Assembly (NCBI RefSeq): GCF_000189635.1
Contig: NW_002476334.1
Span: 333,045-397,044 of the forward strand
Source: Tetrahymena thermophila SB210
Lineage: Eukaryota > Ciliophora > Oligohymenophorea > Hymenostomatida > Tetrahymenidae
Length of the DNA stretch: 64,000 bases
Direction of reading: 5' to 3'
The position numbers were made by a program, and so were the translations under genes. Below are positions 54,101 through 64,000 of this stretch, piece after piece. The notes below the pieces were generated by a model that saw only the letters and a program-made list of their open reading frames with translations, was not told the DNA's origin and made no database searches. Position 1 is the stretch's first letter; each line of letters starts with the position of its first letter.

Positions 54101-54946
54101 CCTTTTGAGGCAGTTGAAATTATTTTAGCAATAAATTAAAAAATAAATAATATTTATTTAATTTAATTTATAAAAATATTTATAGATTGTATGGACTTTA
54201 TAAGATAAAGTTTAATAAGAAAGGAAAGAAAATAGGTGATTCAGTTTATTTTTTTGTTACTCACAATATATTTTCCACTGAATTAGAAATAGACACTAGA
54301 TATGAAATCAAAGGTTCTACTCATAACAGGACTGCTAGGAGAGGAAACAATTTATCAAACTTTGATAAAAATACATCTCTTAAAGAACTAGACCTTAAGC
54401 AAGATAAGGTAAAGCTTGGATTAAATTAATAAGATAAGATCTAACTATTAAATTAGCTAAAATCTGATACATAATTTCTTTCTAAGTTGAATATCATTAA
54501 CTACTACCTCTTGCTTGGTATACATAATATATCAGTCGATTAATAAAGGTTAAGCATGTTTAAAGAAAGCCATATTCTTACAAACAGCAACTCTACAGTT
54601 TTATATAGAGATAGGGATGATACTCTTAAATTTTCATGCTCTAATGACAGTATATAGTAAGAATAATAACTAAGATTTTATGAAAAGTATTAATCTGGAA
54701 TACTCTCTGAAGATGAAAAATAGGTCTATTACTTTGGAGTATTGAATATATTTACTGAATATAAGTAAAATAATTTATTTATTACTTTATATATATTTAA
54801 TTAATTTTGATTATTAATAAAGGTCAACTCAAAAATTAGTTCATTCCATTAAATCAACATTTTACGGATCTTCAATAACAACCATTCCTCCAAACGAATA
54901 TCAAAATAGGTTAAACAAATTCGTTGCAGATCAATTATTCAATTGA
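51159..54946 (+). CDS. EF-hand / phosphatidylinositol-phosphate kinase fusion, active site altered
   Basis: Eight exons (51159-51599, 51814-52000, 52109-52249, 52419-53058, 53152-53536, 53592-54076, 54186-54764, 54823-54946) join in frame to 993 residues. The N-terminus is a calcium-sensor-like EF-hand unit: a near-canonical loop DKDQDGKVSFED at about residue 142 and a degenerate one DFKQKGFVDFED at about 225. A Gln/Asn/acidic linker follows. The C-terminal 450 residues are a PIP kinase: KFVIKAISKEQ (ATP lysine), LLMRLYGLYKI, YEIKGSTHNRTARRG, and a C-terminus IPPNEYQNRLNKFV. However, the expected MDYSLL is INYYLL (Asn codon 54499-54501) and the expected IID is VLN (Asn codon 54745-54747). Both aspartates used in catalysis and metal binding are thus Asn. 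Apicomplexan PIP5K has a similar EF-hand fusion. Weak kinase or pseudokinase are both open. Confidence 0.85.
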
Positions 54947-55919
54947 TTCCATTTTAGTTATTAGCTTCAATAAAAGTTCTACTTTAAAATATTTCAATAA
55001 TAAAATAAACAAAATAATAAAAAAATAAACAAATAAACAAACAAACAAACAAACAAACACAAAATTTATTCAAATTAAATTAACTACTAAATATAAATTA
55101 AATTGTGTAAAAAATCATAAATAAAATAAATAAATAAAATTTCTCATTTAAAGTCTTTTTTTTCATTCCTAACTATATTATTAAAATATAGATAATTTAA
55201 CTCAAATAATGTCTTATTCACTTAACAAATTTAGCTAAAATTATATAAAATCTAATTATTATAAATTAGATTAATTTATTTGTATAAAAAGATATATATA
55301 TATCTATATATCTATTTTTGTTTAGTAATCCATTTAGTTTAGAAAACACAAAATAAAAAAAAATTTATTTAATTTAATTTTTATATTATTTTTAATATCT
55401 TCATCTATTTTTTTCTTTTAATCATTCAAAAGCTAAATTAATTTTATTATAAATATTTTTTAATTTATTTATTTATATCGATCCTTTAAATGATATTATA
55501 AAAAATTAATAATGTTTTACTTTTAAATTAACTTTATATTATTTTAATAATATAATTAATTAATATAACTAAAGCCTTAGCATTACTTAATAAAAATTAA
55601 TAGTAAATCCTTTTGATATATCACCCCTCATATTCTTCAAAAATAGGATTATTTTATCTGCTTTTAAAATCATAAGTTTAAGAGAGGATGGTGATGCAAA
55701 GGATTTTATACTATTTATAAATAACTTGTATATTTTAAATAAAAAAAATTGGTTATGATTAAAGATTCTAAAAAAAAAATATTCCAGTAAAAAATAATTG
55801 ATTTAATTTTTGATAATATTTTATTTTATAAAGATAAAACAAAATGAATATTTGCATACTTTCAATAATTAATTAAATAATTATTTTAAATTAAAAAAAT
55901 AGATATTTATTAAAAAATA
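54947..55919. other. Intergenic between convergent genes
   Basis: AT-rich 3' flanks of the PIP-kinase gene (+) and UBR-box gene (-). Contains an AAAC microsatellite at 55026-55060 and short TA runs near 55290-55310. Confidence 0.6.
55026..55060 (+). repeat. (AAAC)n microsatellite
   Basis: About eight AAAC/AAAT units directly 3' of the PIP-kinase gene. Confidence 0.85.
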
Positions 55920-58900
55920 TCATTCTTTTTGATTGAGATATTCTGAAATAATTTCGTTTATTTTGACCATATATTATAAATCGTGTTTTAGCTCTATGCT
56001 TAACATATTGTTGAAAGTCAAATATTTTTCTTTAAGTTATTCGTTTTTTAAGATTGAATCAATTTTTTCAATTTTTGCTTATTCTTCTTCAGAAAATAGT
56101 TATTTTTCATTTTTGGCTTAAATTAACTTAATTGTCAGAAGTATGATATGATTATTAATTATGAAATTTGCTGGATAAAGTGGATTTAAATATTATTCAA
56201 CCATTTAAGTTATAAATTTTTCATTTAAAATCAGTTTCTTATAAATATCTATTTAATATGGGAATAAATTTTAGAGCTTAAAATCACTTCCTAAAATTGT
56301 ATAATTTTAATTGTTTTTATTTGAAGCTAATAAGCAGAAATTTTCCAAAGCTACATTTAGTCTTAATGAATGTCTAAAGTAGAATTTTTACTTATATTAA
56401 TTTTAAATATTAACATACTAAGATTAAATGTTTTAGCTCTAATCATCTAGCATGCACACATTTTAGATATTACTTACAATTAAATTGCTCTAATTTAGAA
56501 TAACTTTAGAAAGCTATTCTACATCTTTTATGTAAATTTTCTTATCTGCTTATTAATTGATGCAAGTTACAATAATTTCGTTTAAATTTTATTAAAAAAG
56601 ATTACTATTTTCATTTTCCATTATACTAACATATCTCAGGGAAGTATAAATGGTGAACGTTCGAAAAAACATTATAGAAAGGGGTTGAATCTATTAAAAC
56701 CTAGCATAAAATATAACTAAGCTAACTATTCTTTAGTATTTACGTCTCATCATTCGTTTACATAAAGTATTTATCCAATCCTAATAAAAATTAGGTAGTT
56801 ATATTATATGGAGAATAAATAGAAGGCTGATCATCAGCCAATAGAATTATTTAATATGTAAGAGTAAAGAAGTCATATATTCTATTATATGGCGAGTATA
56901 AGAAGTCTTCCAAACGATTCATCTAGTTCTTTAAGCTTTAATTAAATTAATTATCATTAAAAATTAAATACCATTATTCAGCTTAGCTCTTTATTCCAGG
57001 CTCAATATTCATAATTATGAATTTTGAAGCAATTTAATGCATGGTTTAAAAGAAATTCTTTTTATCTTGTTCATTTTGAAACTTGAAATTTTTTGCAAAA
57101 AAACTTTTAATAACTGATTCTGAAAACATTTTTCTTTCAGAAATAGCTATAAGTAAAGGTAAATAGCTTATAATAGTGGCAGAGAAACTACAAAATTCTA
57201 AGTTTTAATTAATTAATTAATTAATTTAAAAATTACTGACAATTATAAACTCCTAGACAATATTAATGGACAAATAAAGGTATAACTTTTTGTATTAACT
57301 TTTAGTTGTTTATCAGCAATAAACCTTCAAATATATTCACAAATGTCATAATCATAACTTTCTCTATCTGTTTGTACTAAGAATAGAACAACATTTTTTA
57401 TAGCTTAGTACTTACGTGCTCTGGTAAATTTTGTGAAATTTCTTACTTTATAGTGACGCTATTATTTGTAAATAAAGCAAAGCAAATTCTAATCAGATTT
57501 GAAATAAGCTATTCAGGATATTTTTATAGTAGCACCTTTAATTAATCTACAAACGATAACATTTCAAAGGAAATACTCATCAAAATATACAACTATTCAT
57601 CAAAATCAGCAACAACATTTTATCTGGCTGATAGATAAAGGCTTAAGTAATTCATTGGACCTAAAATATCATCACCTAAAGTTGTAATCAAGTGATCGAA
57701 AGTATTCTAAAACGAAATATAGTCAATTACTAGGTATGAAAGAGATGGAAAGAATCCAATATTATAAACTCGTTTTTAAATAACTCCATTTTATGGTCTA
57801 CTTGTATAGGCAAACATTTTCATAAACTTTTCACAAAGAGTTAAATAAAATGTATTATTTACTTTAAGAGCAGACCTAAGTAGTTCTGTTAATATTTAAT
57901 CATTTTGGTTATCTACCAAATTATATGAAAGAAGCAAAACCTCATATATAGTTAAGTTATTATTTACCTCCTTTTATTCTTTGAAAATTCTTGCCCATTT
58001 GCATCTATCAGGAATAATCTCATCATATTTGATAAACCGCAAAGCGATTGGTTTAGTCAGAGTCTTTGAGAAGATAATAGGAATAAAGTGAAGTAAAATA
58101 GGGTTTATCTCTAATAACTCATTAAACTTATTTAAGATCAATCTCAAAATAAAATTAATCCTTTCTGTTCTATGCTTGTATTATTCTTAAGTAATATATT
58201 AGTTTTTATTATTCTTCTTTAGATTATTTACTTACTTTTCATTATCAAGAATAACTATTTTCTCTTCAGCTATCTTATTTAAATCAATTATACTATCAAA
58301 TAACAAATGAAACATATCTAAAAAGAATATTTCGATTCCTTTCCACATCTTTGTGTGATTTTAGTATTCTTTTTCAAAAATACCTTTTGATTTTTCGAAT
58401 CCTCTGTGACAATTGCAAAAAAAATTTTTATCCATAATGTTAGATTCACCACAGTGGCACTTAAATTAACTTGTATCGCATCCTTCAATCTTTTTATATT
58501 TATGGCCTTTGTGTTAAGGTGTCAGAAAACATTCCTCACATAAAACTAAGTAAAATTAATCATCATCAATTTATTTTTTAGTATTTTAAATTTCTTTTCT
58601 GATATGAGAGCAATCAAGACATTCATAAAACTGTGCACCTTACCCCAACCCTTCTTGCATGTACCTTCATTTTTTAATTCTTCTTTTGCTTTAATTCTAA
58701 TTTTTCTGCTAAAATAAGCTAGCTGTCATTTTCATCGTATGTTGCAAGATGAATAAGTTAATCAAACATAAGACTCATGTTATTAAGCTAAAATTAATCA
58801 CATGTAAAAACCTGTTGACTAAATGACTTCAATATAGATTAATATCTATATTAAATATTTTATTTTTTTTTACAAAAATAGTAAAAGGCTGCTGCAGCTA

Positions 58901-58949
58901 TTGCAGATCCACCTATTGTAATTAACGCTAGCTTTTGATTTCTCTTCAT
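55920..58949 (-). CDS. UBR-box zinc-finger protein, 5' end unresolved
   Basis: Possible N-recognin-type protein that reads N-terminal degrons. The UBR-box is clear at about 58390-58630: YECLDCSH, LVLCEECFLTPQHKGHKYKK, FKCHCGES, FFCNCHRGF. Its first Cys ligand is not in the open frame I trust. The rest is some 800 residues of helical sequence (for example FHLLFDSIIDLNKIAEEK and VFSNVHHLYFPEI) with no RING seen, ending EIISEYLNQKE and TGA 55922-55920. The start is uncertain. A frame opening at 58949 encodes a membrane-anchor-like MKRNQKLALITIGGSAIAAA and could join by a GT..AG intron (CAACAG|GT... to ...CACAG|TTTTAT). Alternatively translation starts at the ATG at 58660. It is much shorter than UBR1 (about 1750), so a specific UBR class cannot be given. 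Confidence 0.55.
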
Positions 58950-60647
58950 CTTTATTATTATATTATCAAAGTATTTTTCTAATATTAAAAACAGACAATT
59001 GTTTAAAGATTATGTTGAGAATCTATTTGTTTTTTTTTTTGATAATATTTCAAAATATTAGACTTTTTAGAATATGATAAATTCTAAGTTAATTTGTTAA
59101 TTATTGATAAACCATAGATATTTATTTATTTATAAATTAAATATGCTAATAAATCAAAACTTTCACTAAATATAAATGTAAATTAAAATAAAATAATTAA
59201 AATTAAGGAGAAAGTGAAGATAAAATCAAATCTAAAAGCTATTTATAAATGTCTTAGTAAAAAATTAACTAAATTTTTTTAAATTCCTTAATAAAAAAAT
59301 AAAAATGGAACCAATTAATAAATTTATCTTTTTAGATTTTGAGTATGTAATAAAAGCAAAATGAATATTTTTTTAGGATAAGTAAAATTGTATTTAAAAA
59401 ACACGAAATCAATATGGAATGATTCGTATGTGTATCAATAAAGAATCAATTAAGTATAAGCAATTAAATTCTTGAAATTTTAAAATAGTTTTCTTAAATT
59501 TATTATGAAATATTATAAAAAATAAAATATATTTTTTACTGGAATATTTTAATATAATAATATCATTAAAAGAAATAGTGATAAGGACAATATAATTTTA
59601 AAATATTAGCATATATGAATATATTTTTTATTAAATTTTCAAAATTTCAAATATTAAAAATGAAAAAATGAAAAAATAATAAAGTAGTAGTTCAGTAATA
59701 AATAATGGAAAATAGTGAAATTATATATTTAAAAATTAAATTAGTATCTCATGTAATATGAAATATTTTTGATTTTGTTTATTTATTTATTTTAGTTTAA
59801 AAGAAAAATCTAAATAAAAATGAATGTTTAATTTATTTAAAATATTTAATTAAAAATTCTTAATATAAATAATCAAGAGAAATTTATTAACTATCTATAG
59901 AACTAACTAGAATGAGGTTCTCTTTATATTGAATATATTAATATTTTGGAAGATATTTACTTAATGGACTATTTATTTGTTATTTAATTATTTATTTAAT
60001 TTATTATCTAGATAAATTAAATATGAAAAATTCAAATATAGGAAAAATCTGTCTGTTTATTAAAATAAATATCCAAAAACGTAAGATTACAAAAATATTT
60101 TTTAAATATAGTCCTAGGATCTTTTATATCGATTTAAATTGCTGAAAAAATTAACTTTATTTTCTACAATTTAATTAGCTAATTAGAACCAATAAAAAAT
60201 CTTACCAATTTTTTTTCCTTAAAATAAAAATACTTCAGCTACTTTCATTTTTTCCTTGTTATTCAAAATAGTTTACTCTCCTTTTCATAAATGCTGTTAT
60301 CATTGAATTAAATAAAAAATCTTTGCTGACCTAAAAAAATAGAAACTTAAATTGAATATTTGTATTAAAAAATCGAATTTTAATAATTAAATTAAAAATG
60401 CTGTCTAACTTTTTTTTAAAAAATTTGGCTTTAAAAAAAATTTATTTGTTTATTATTAGAGAGATATATATTTGTTTATTTGTTTATCGAGTGACTGAAA
60501 GTATCCCTTAAAATCAGAATTCTTTTTAAATATGTAATATTCTAGAAATTAAAAGAGAGTATTTGTGTTTAAAATTTATTATTATATTTTAAAACAAGAA
60601 AAAATTGACTTAGAGTAAATTTAAATATCGTATTTTTTAGTTTAACT
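58950..60647. other. Intergenic, very AT-rich
   Basis: 1.7 kb with no convincing coding frame on either strand. It is the longest gene-free stretch in the window. Confidence 0.5.
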
Positions 60648-60881
60648 ATGGTTATATCTAAAAGGCTTACAGATATTCATTTTCCTACTGTTTAAGATAT
60701 AACCTTAAATAATTATCAAATACATTCAGAAAATAAAAATTTATTTGATTATGTCTGTCACTTCTTCTCTAACATTTATGCTCAAAATCAGTAAGAAACC
60801 TTTGATGTATATTAAAATTTTGGTAAAATAATATATAATTTACTTAGCATGTTCAATATAAAAGATAAAGTATTTATTTGA
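60648..60881 (+). CDS. Doubtful small ORF
   Basis: Not recognised. With the ciliate code it reads 77 residues from ATG 60648 to TGA 60879-60881, beginning MVISKRLTDIHFPTVQDI and including FDYVCHFFSNIYAQNQQET. Composition is more protein-like than the flanks, and a possible splice donor (TTTTG|GTAAAATA) lies near 60825. It does not join in frame to the LIN54-like gene starting at 61156. It may be a first exon, a small gene or chance. Confidence 0.25.
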
Positions 60882-61155
60882 TCAAAATAAAAAGTAATTA
60901 AAGTGAGTGGTGCGAATATTATGAATGTATTTTTCAGAAAAAGAGCTTTAGTTAAATAGAAATTTATAGACATGATATTAATAAGTAATTTATTTATTAA
61001 TTTTTGTGCCAAAAAACAAAAAATTATTAAAACAAATTTTGTTTGATTTTTGGATTTAATAAAAAATAGATACTTAATTTTTCTATATAATAAATTCAAC
61101 AAAAATTAACAGGAAAGAAGAAAACAGAATATATCGCAAACTTCATTAATATAAA

Positions 61156-63170
61156 ATGTAAAAGGGTAATAGCAACACAAACTATATGTTAGACTCAAAT
61201 AGGAGCAATATTCAAGAAGAGCTAAAAAACTTCTACAGCCAAATGGAGATTTCTCCTAATCATAGCTTTAATAACTTAGATACTCACAATTTTGAGTAAG
61301 ATGATTAGATTCATTGCTTGCTATTTTTTCTCTTTTTCATAGATTTTAATTTCTTTGTTTTTATTATCCTTTAATTAGATATTGTGCATCAAAAAATTAA
61401 ATGGGATTTAGTGAAGGTGAAGGTACAAACGAAACAAAAGTAAAGAATATCCTAGCTCACTACTTAGAAGAAAACGATGAAGAAATTAGCAAGACAGAAG
61501 ATCAGTAAATAAAATTAATGCTTTTTAGAAATATTTTATTCATAAATTTGTTTTCTTTAATTGATAGCGCAACTGAGTCAGTAAACCAAAGCTGCTGTGA
61601 CCTTAAAAAATAGCCTGATTATAATTTTCACAGTTTTTCGGATTAAAATTATTAGTATGGTAAGGAATCGCCATCTTCTGATTTTCGCTTATTTTAGCAT
61701 GAAGATGATATAGCAAATGATCTTTCATCTTCAGAGAAGCTTGACTTTTTCGATATCAATGAATAGACTATATATAAGTAGAAGTTGAGTTATACAACTC
61801 AAGTTGAAGACTTTATAATGAACTGTACACCAAATCCATTTTGCTTTGAAGCTTAAAAAGCTGTAGAAAAGATATTCTTAAATAAAAGGATTGAAGAAAT
61901 GAAGAAAAAAAGACTACTAACAAAGAAGCTTATGAACAAATATCAAAACAAAAAAGAAAAGGACATATTTTTGTAGCAAAGCTATAACTAGCTTTATGAA
62001 GATGTAAAAGATAACAAAGAAGAGCCTAACATTAGTCCACGCAAAATATTTTAAAAGGAATTTATATAATAAGAAGAATAAATAGAAGATCTCAACAAAA
62101 ACAGTAATAGTAATAATAATCCACAATAAATTCTGCCAAATTTCGATTAGTCTTCGCTAAGCATAAACGCTAATCAAGCAATAGTAATAAATAATAATAT
62201 GTAAAAAAAATAATAACCAAATAACAAGTTGCAAAGTATTGATAGTAGTAAAGAGGGGGAAATTTTGAGAGTTTCAAAAACTCCTTGCAAATGCAGAAAA
62301 TCTCTTTGTCTTAAACTTTACTGCGAATGCTTTGCAAGAGGTGAAATTTGTGGACATGCTTGCGTTTGCTTAGAATGTAAAAATTCTAAAAATCACTTAG
62401 AATTAAGAAATGAAGCCATTAAGGTTATTGAAGCCAAAAATCCATCAGCTTTTTTGTTTTCTAACATTTAAGCAACAACAAATCTTAATAATTAAGATAA
62501 AAACCTTACAAATATGTAACTTGAATAATAAGACATGGCTATGGATATAAGAAGAGGTTGTAATTGCAAAAAATCTAAATGCAAAAAGAAATATTGTGAG
62601 TGCTATATGATAGGGAAAAGATGTTCTTCACTTTGCCAATGTTTAAATTGCTCTAATAATAATTCTCACTCACACACCATATCTTCTTACAGCTAGTCTC
62701 CTATTTAGCACAATGATTTATTAGACTCGAACTAAGAGTCAAAAAACAATTCAATAATTAAATTAAAACCAGTTCTAGCAAAGGAATAGAAAAAATTATT
62801 TGATATTGTAAATCAAGAATATTAGAATATCCAACAAGATGACTAGTCGTTATTGCATACTCTTAAAGATTCTAATAAATAATATAAATTACAAGGAAAA
62901 AGCTAATACCAAAAATAGGAATCACCTTAATTAATAAAATAAAAAAATTTTTAGAATTAAATACTTCCAAAAAAAACAGAAATATTTGCTTTTAAAGATA
63001 CAATTCGTCATACAGATAATTAAAAAGATAATACGACATATTCTTAATTTGAAGCTAAATAAACCACAGATTATAGCCAATTGCATTCAAGTAAAGAGAA
63101 TAAGATTAATTTAAAAGCTACTAAAAAGATTATAAAAACAAAAAAAGTTAATCACACAAATTATTATTGA
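61156..63170 (+). CDS. LIN54/tesmin-like CXC-domain DNA-binding protein
   Basis: Transcription-factor-like protein of the CRC (TSO1/tesmin/LIN54) family, which binds CHR-type promoter elements and in animals belongs to the DREAM/MuvB cell-cycle complex. Exons 61156-61295, 61379-61504 and 61568-63170 give about 622 residues. Two cysteine-rich CXC repeats are unmistakable: [19 protein letters not shown] followed by [12 protein letters not shown] (62281-62390), and [20 protein letters not shown] followed by [10 protein letters not shown] (62550-62655). Between them lies a linker of about 60 residues; the family's short RNPxAF element appears as AKNPSAFLF. The N-terminal half is acidic then Lys-rich helical, and the C-terminus is Gln/Lys-rich. 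The stop is TGA 63168-63170, only about 540 nt from the telomere, so this is the last gene on the chromosome. Confidence 0.88.
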
Positions 63171-63707
63171 TTTTCTTCCTTTTTTCAGCCTCCTCATTCA
63201 TTCATTAATTGAAAATCTACTAAATATATTAAATAATTTAAATGTAAAACAAATACAATAATATAATTATAAAAACAAACAACTAACCAGCACTCAAATA
63301 TTAAATTAAAACTACTTTTATATATATTATATATATTTATAAGAATCATTTAATTTTATATCTATGTATATTTACTTACTTTCAAGTTTGATCAAATAAA
63401 AAATTATTCAAAAAACGCAATAATTGTTTTAATTTTCTTTTAAGTGTATAAAAGAAATACTTTTTAAATCTTAAAAAACTTAGTTAGAATTTAATTAATC
63501 TAAGATCTTTTTAATAATTCTAATTATTTCTAGTAAAATTTAGAATTATAAAATTTTTTCCCCATTTTTATTTAATATTTTATAGATGTTTTATAAAAAA
63601 ATTACATTAAAAATATTATTTTATTTGATTAAAAAATAAATAAATAATATTAATAAAAACTTATTAAATTTGGTATTTTTTGATAACAATTAATATAAGT
63701 AAAAGTA
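63171..63707. other. Subtelomeric flank
   Basis: AT-rich sequence between the last gene and the telomere. No subtelomeric repeat family or gene is visible, as is usual for Tetrahymena macronuclear ends. Confidence 0.65.
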
Positions 63708-64000
63708 GGGGTTGGGGTTGGGGTTGGGGTTGGGGTTGGGGTTGGGGTTGGGGTTGGGGTTGGGGTTGGGGTTGGGGTTGGGGTTGGGGTTGGGGTTGGG
63801 GTTGGGGTTGGGGTTGGGGTTGGGGTTGGGGTTGGGGTTGGGGTTGGGGTTGGGGTTGGGGTTGGGGTTGGGGTTGGGGTTGGGGTTGGGGTTGGGGTTG
63901 GGGTTGGGGTTGGGGTTGGGGTTGGGGTTGGGGTTGGGGTTGGGGTTGGGGTTGGGGTTGGGGTTGGGGTTGGGGTTGGGGTTGGGGTTGGGGTTGGGGT
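63708..64000 (+). repeat. Telomere, (GGGGTT)n
   Basis: Forty-eight to forty-nine perfect GGGGTT units running to the end of the window, the G-rich strand oriented 5'->3' toward the chromosome end. This is the Tetrahymena/oligohymenophorean telomere added by telomerase after chromosome fragmentation. The junction is abrupt (AAAAGTA|GGGGTT). Confidence 0.98.

Noticed and set aside
58643..58651. CCCCAACCC, telomere-like interstitial motif
   Set aside because: A single short match inside the UBR-box gene region; too short to be a telomere remnant.
60812..61102. 96-residue minus-strand ORF
   Set aside because: Very hydrophobic and Ile/Leu/Phe-rich, as expected from random AT-rich DNA; no family resemblance, and it overlaps the flank of plus-strand genes.
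61917..62126. Membrane-like minus-strand ORF
   Set aside because: Antisense of the Lys/Gln-rich coding part of the LIN54-like gene; the hydrophobic look comes from the complement of AAA/AAG codons.
63708..64000. Regular repeat read as a possible CRISPR or satellite
   Set aside because: Six-nt unit GGGGTT with no spacers at a sequence end: a telomere.

Overview
This window is a ciliate macronuclear chromosome arm running into its natural end, most likely Tetrahymena (T. thermophila or a close relative). The last 293 bases are perfect GGGGTT telomere repeats. The DNA is strongly AT-rich. Every gene reads through with TAA and TAG as glutamine and ends at TGA only, so frames drawn with the standard code are almost all meaningless here. 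Introns are GT..AG, AT-rich and roughly 50-580 nt, which fits Tetrahymena and not Paramecium, whose introns are about 25 nt.

Layout. 885-4752 (+) is a transportin-3/importin-13-type karyopherin. Three minus-strand genes follow: translation factor eIF3e (5598-7635), a very large secreted/transmembrane protein with LVIVD-like repeats and a cadherin-like domain (8323-14116), and a membrane-anchored aspartyl protease (14700-16699). 18045-23928 (+) is a hybrid sensor histidine kinase. A minus-strand block then covers a C2HC zinc-finger protein (24707-27008), a motor-less MyTH4-FERM protein (27502-30258), two tandem MyTH4-FERM myosins (31501-37146 and 37755-43251) and an LRRCC1/VFL1-like centriolar LRR-coiled-coil protein (43772-46772). 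47234-48349 (+) is a TRIM-like B-box/SPRY protein. 48922-49718 (-) is an unknown small protein. 51159-54946 (+) fuses EF-hands to a phosphatidylinositol-phosphate kinase. 55920-58949 (-) is a UBR-box protein with an unresolved 5' end. 60648-60881 (+) is a doubtful small ORF. 61156-63170 (+) is a LIN54/tesmin-like CXC protein, the last gene before the telomere.

Themes. Several products concern cytoskeleton and membrane signalling: two myosins with their headless relative, the basal-body LRR protein, the EF-hand/PIP-kinase fusion and the histidine kinase. Others are housekeeping (karyopherin, eIF3e). There is no operon logic; each gene has its own intergenic flanks.

The most interesting items are: (1) three tandem genes sharing a MyTH4-FERM tail, one without any motor, with a shared intron position showing common origin; (2) the EF-hand PIP-kinase, in which both aspartates expected at the catalytic centre are asparagine; (3) a tandem duplication inside a myosin intron that copies the 5' splice site; (4) a duplicated, frame-broken copy of a terminal exon behind the C2HC gene. 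No tRNA, rRNA, transposon or CRISPR array was recognised. Exon boundaries were placed by eye from reading frame, GT..AG signals and family similarity.
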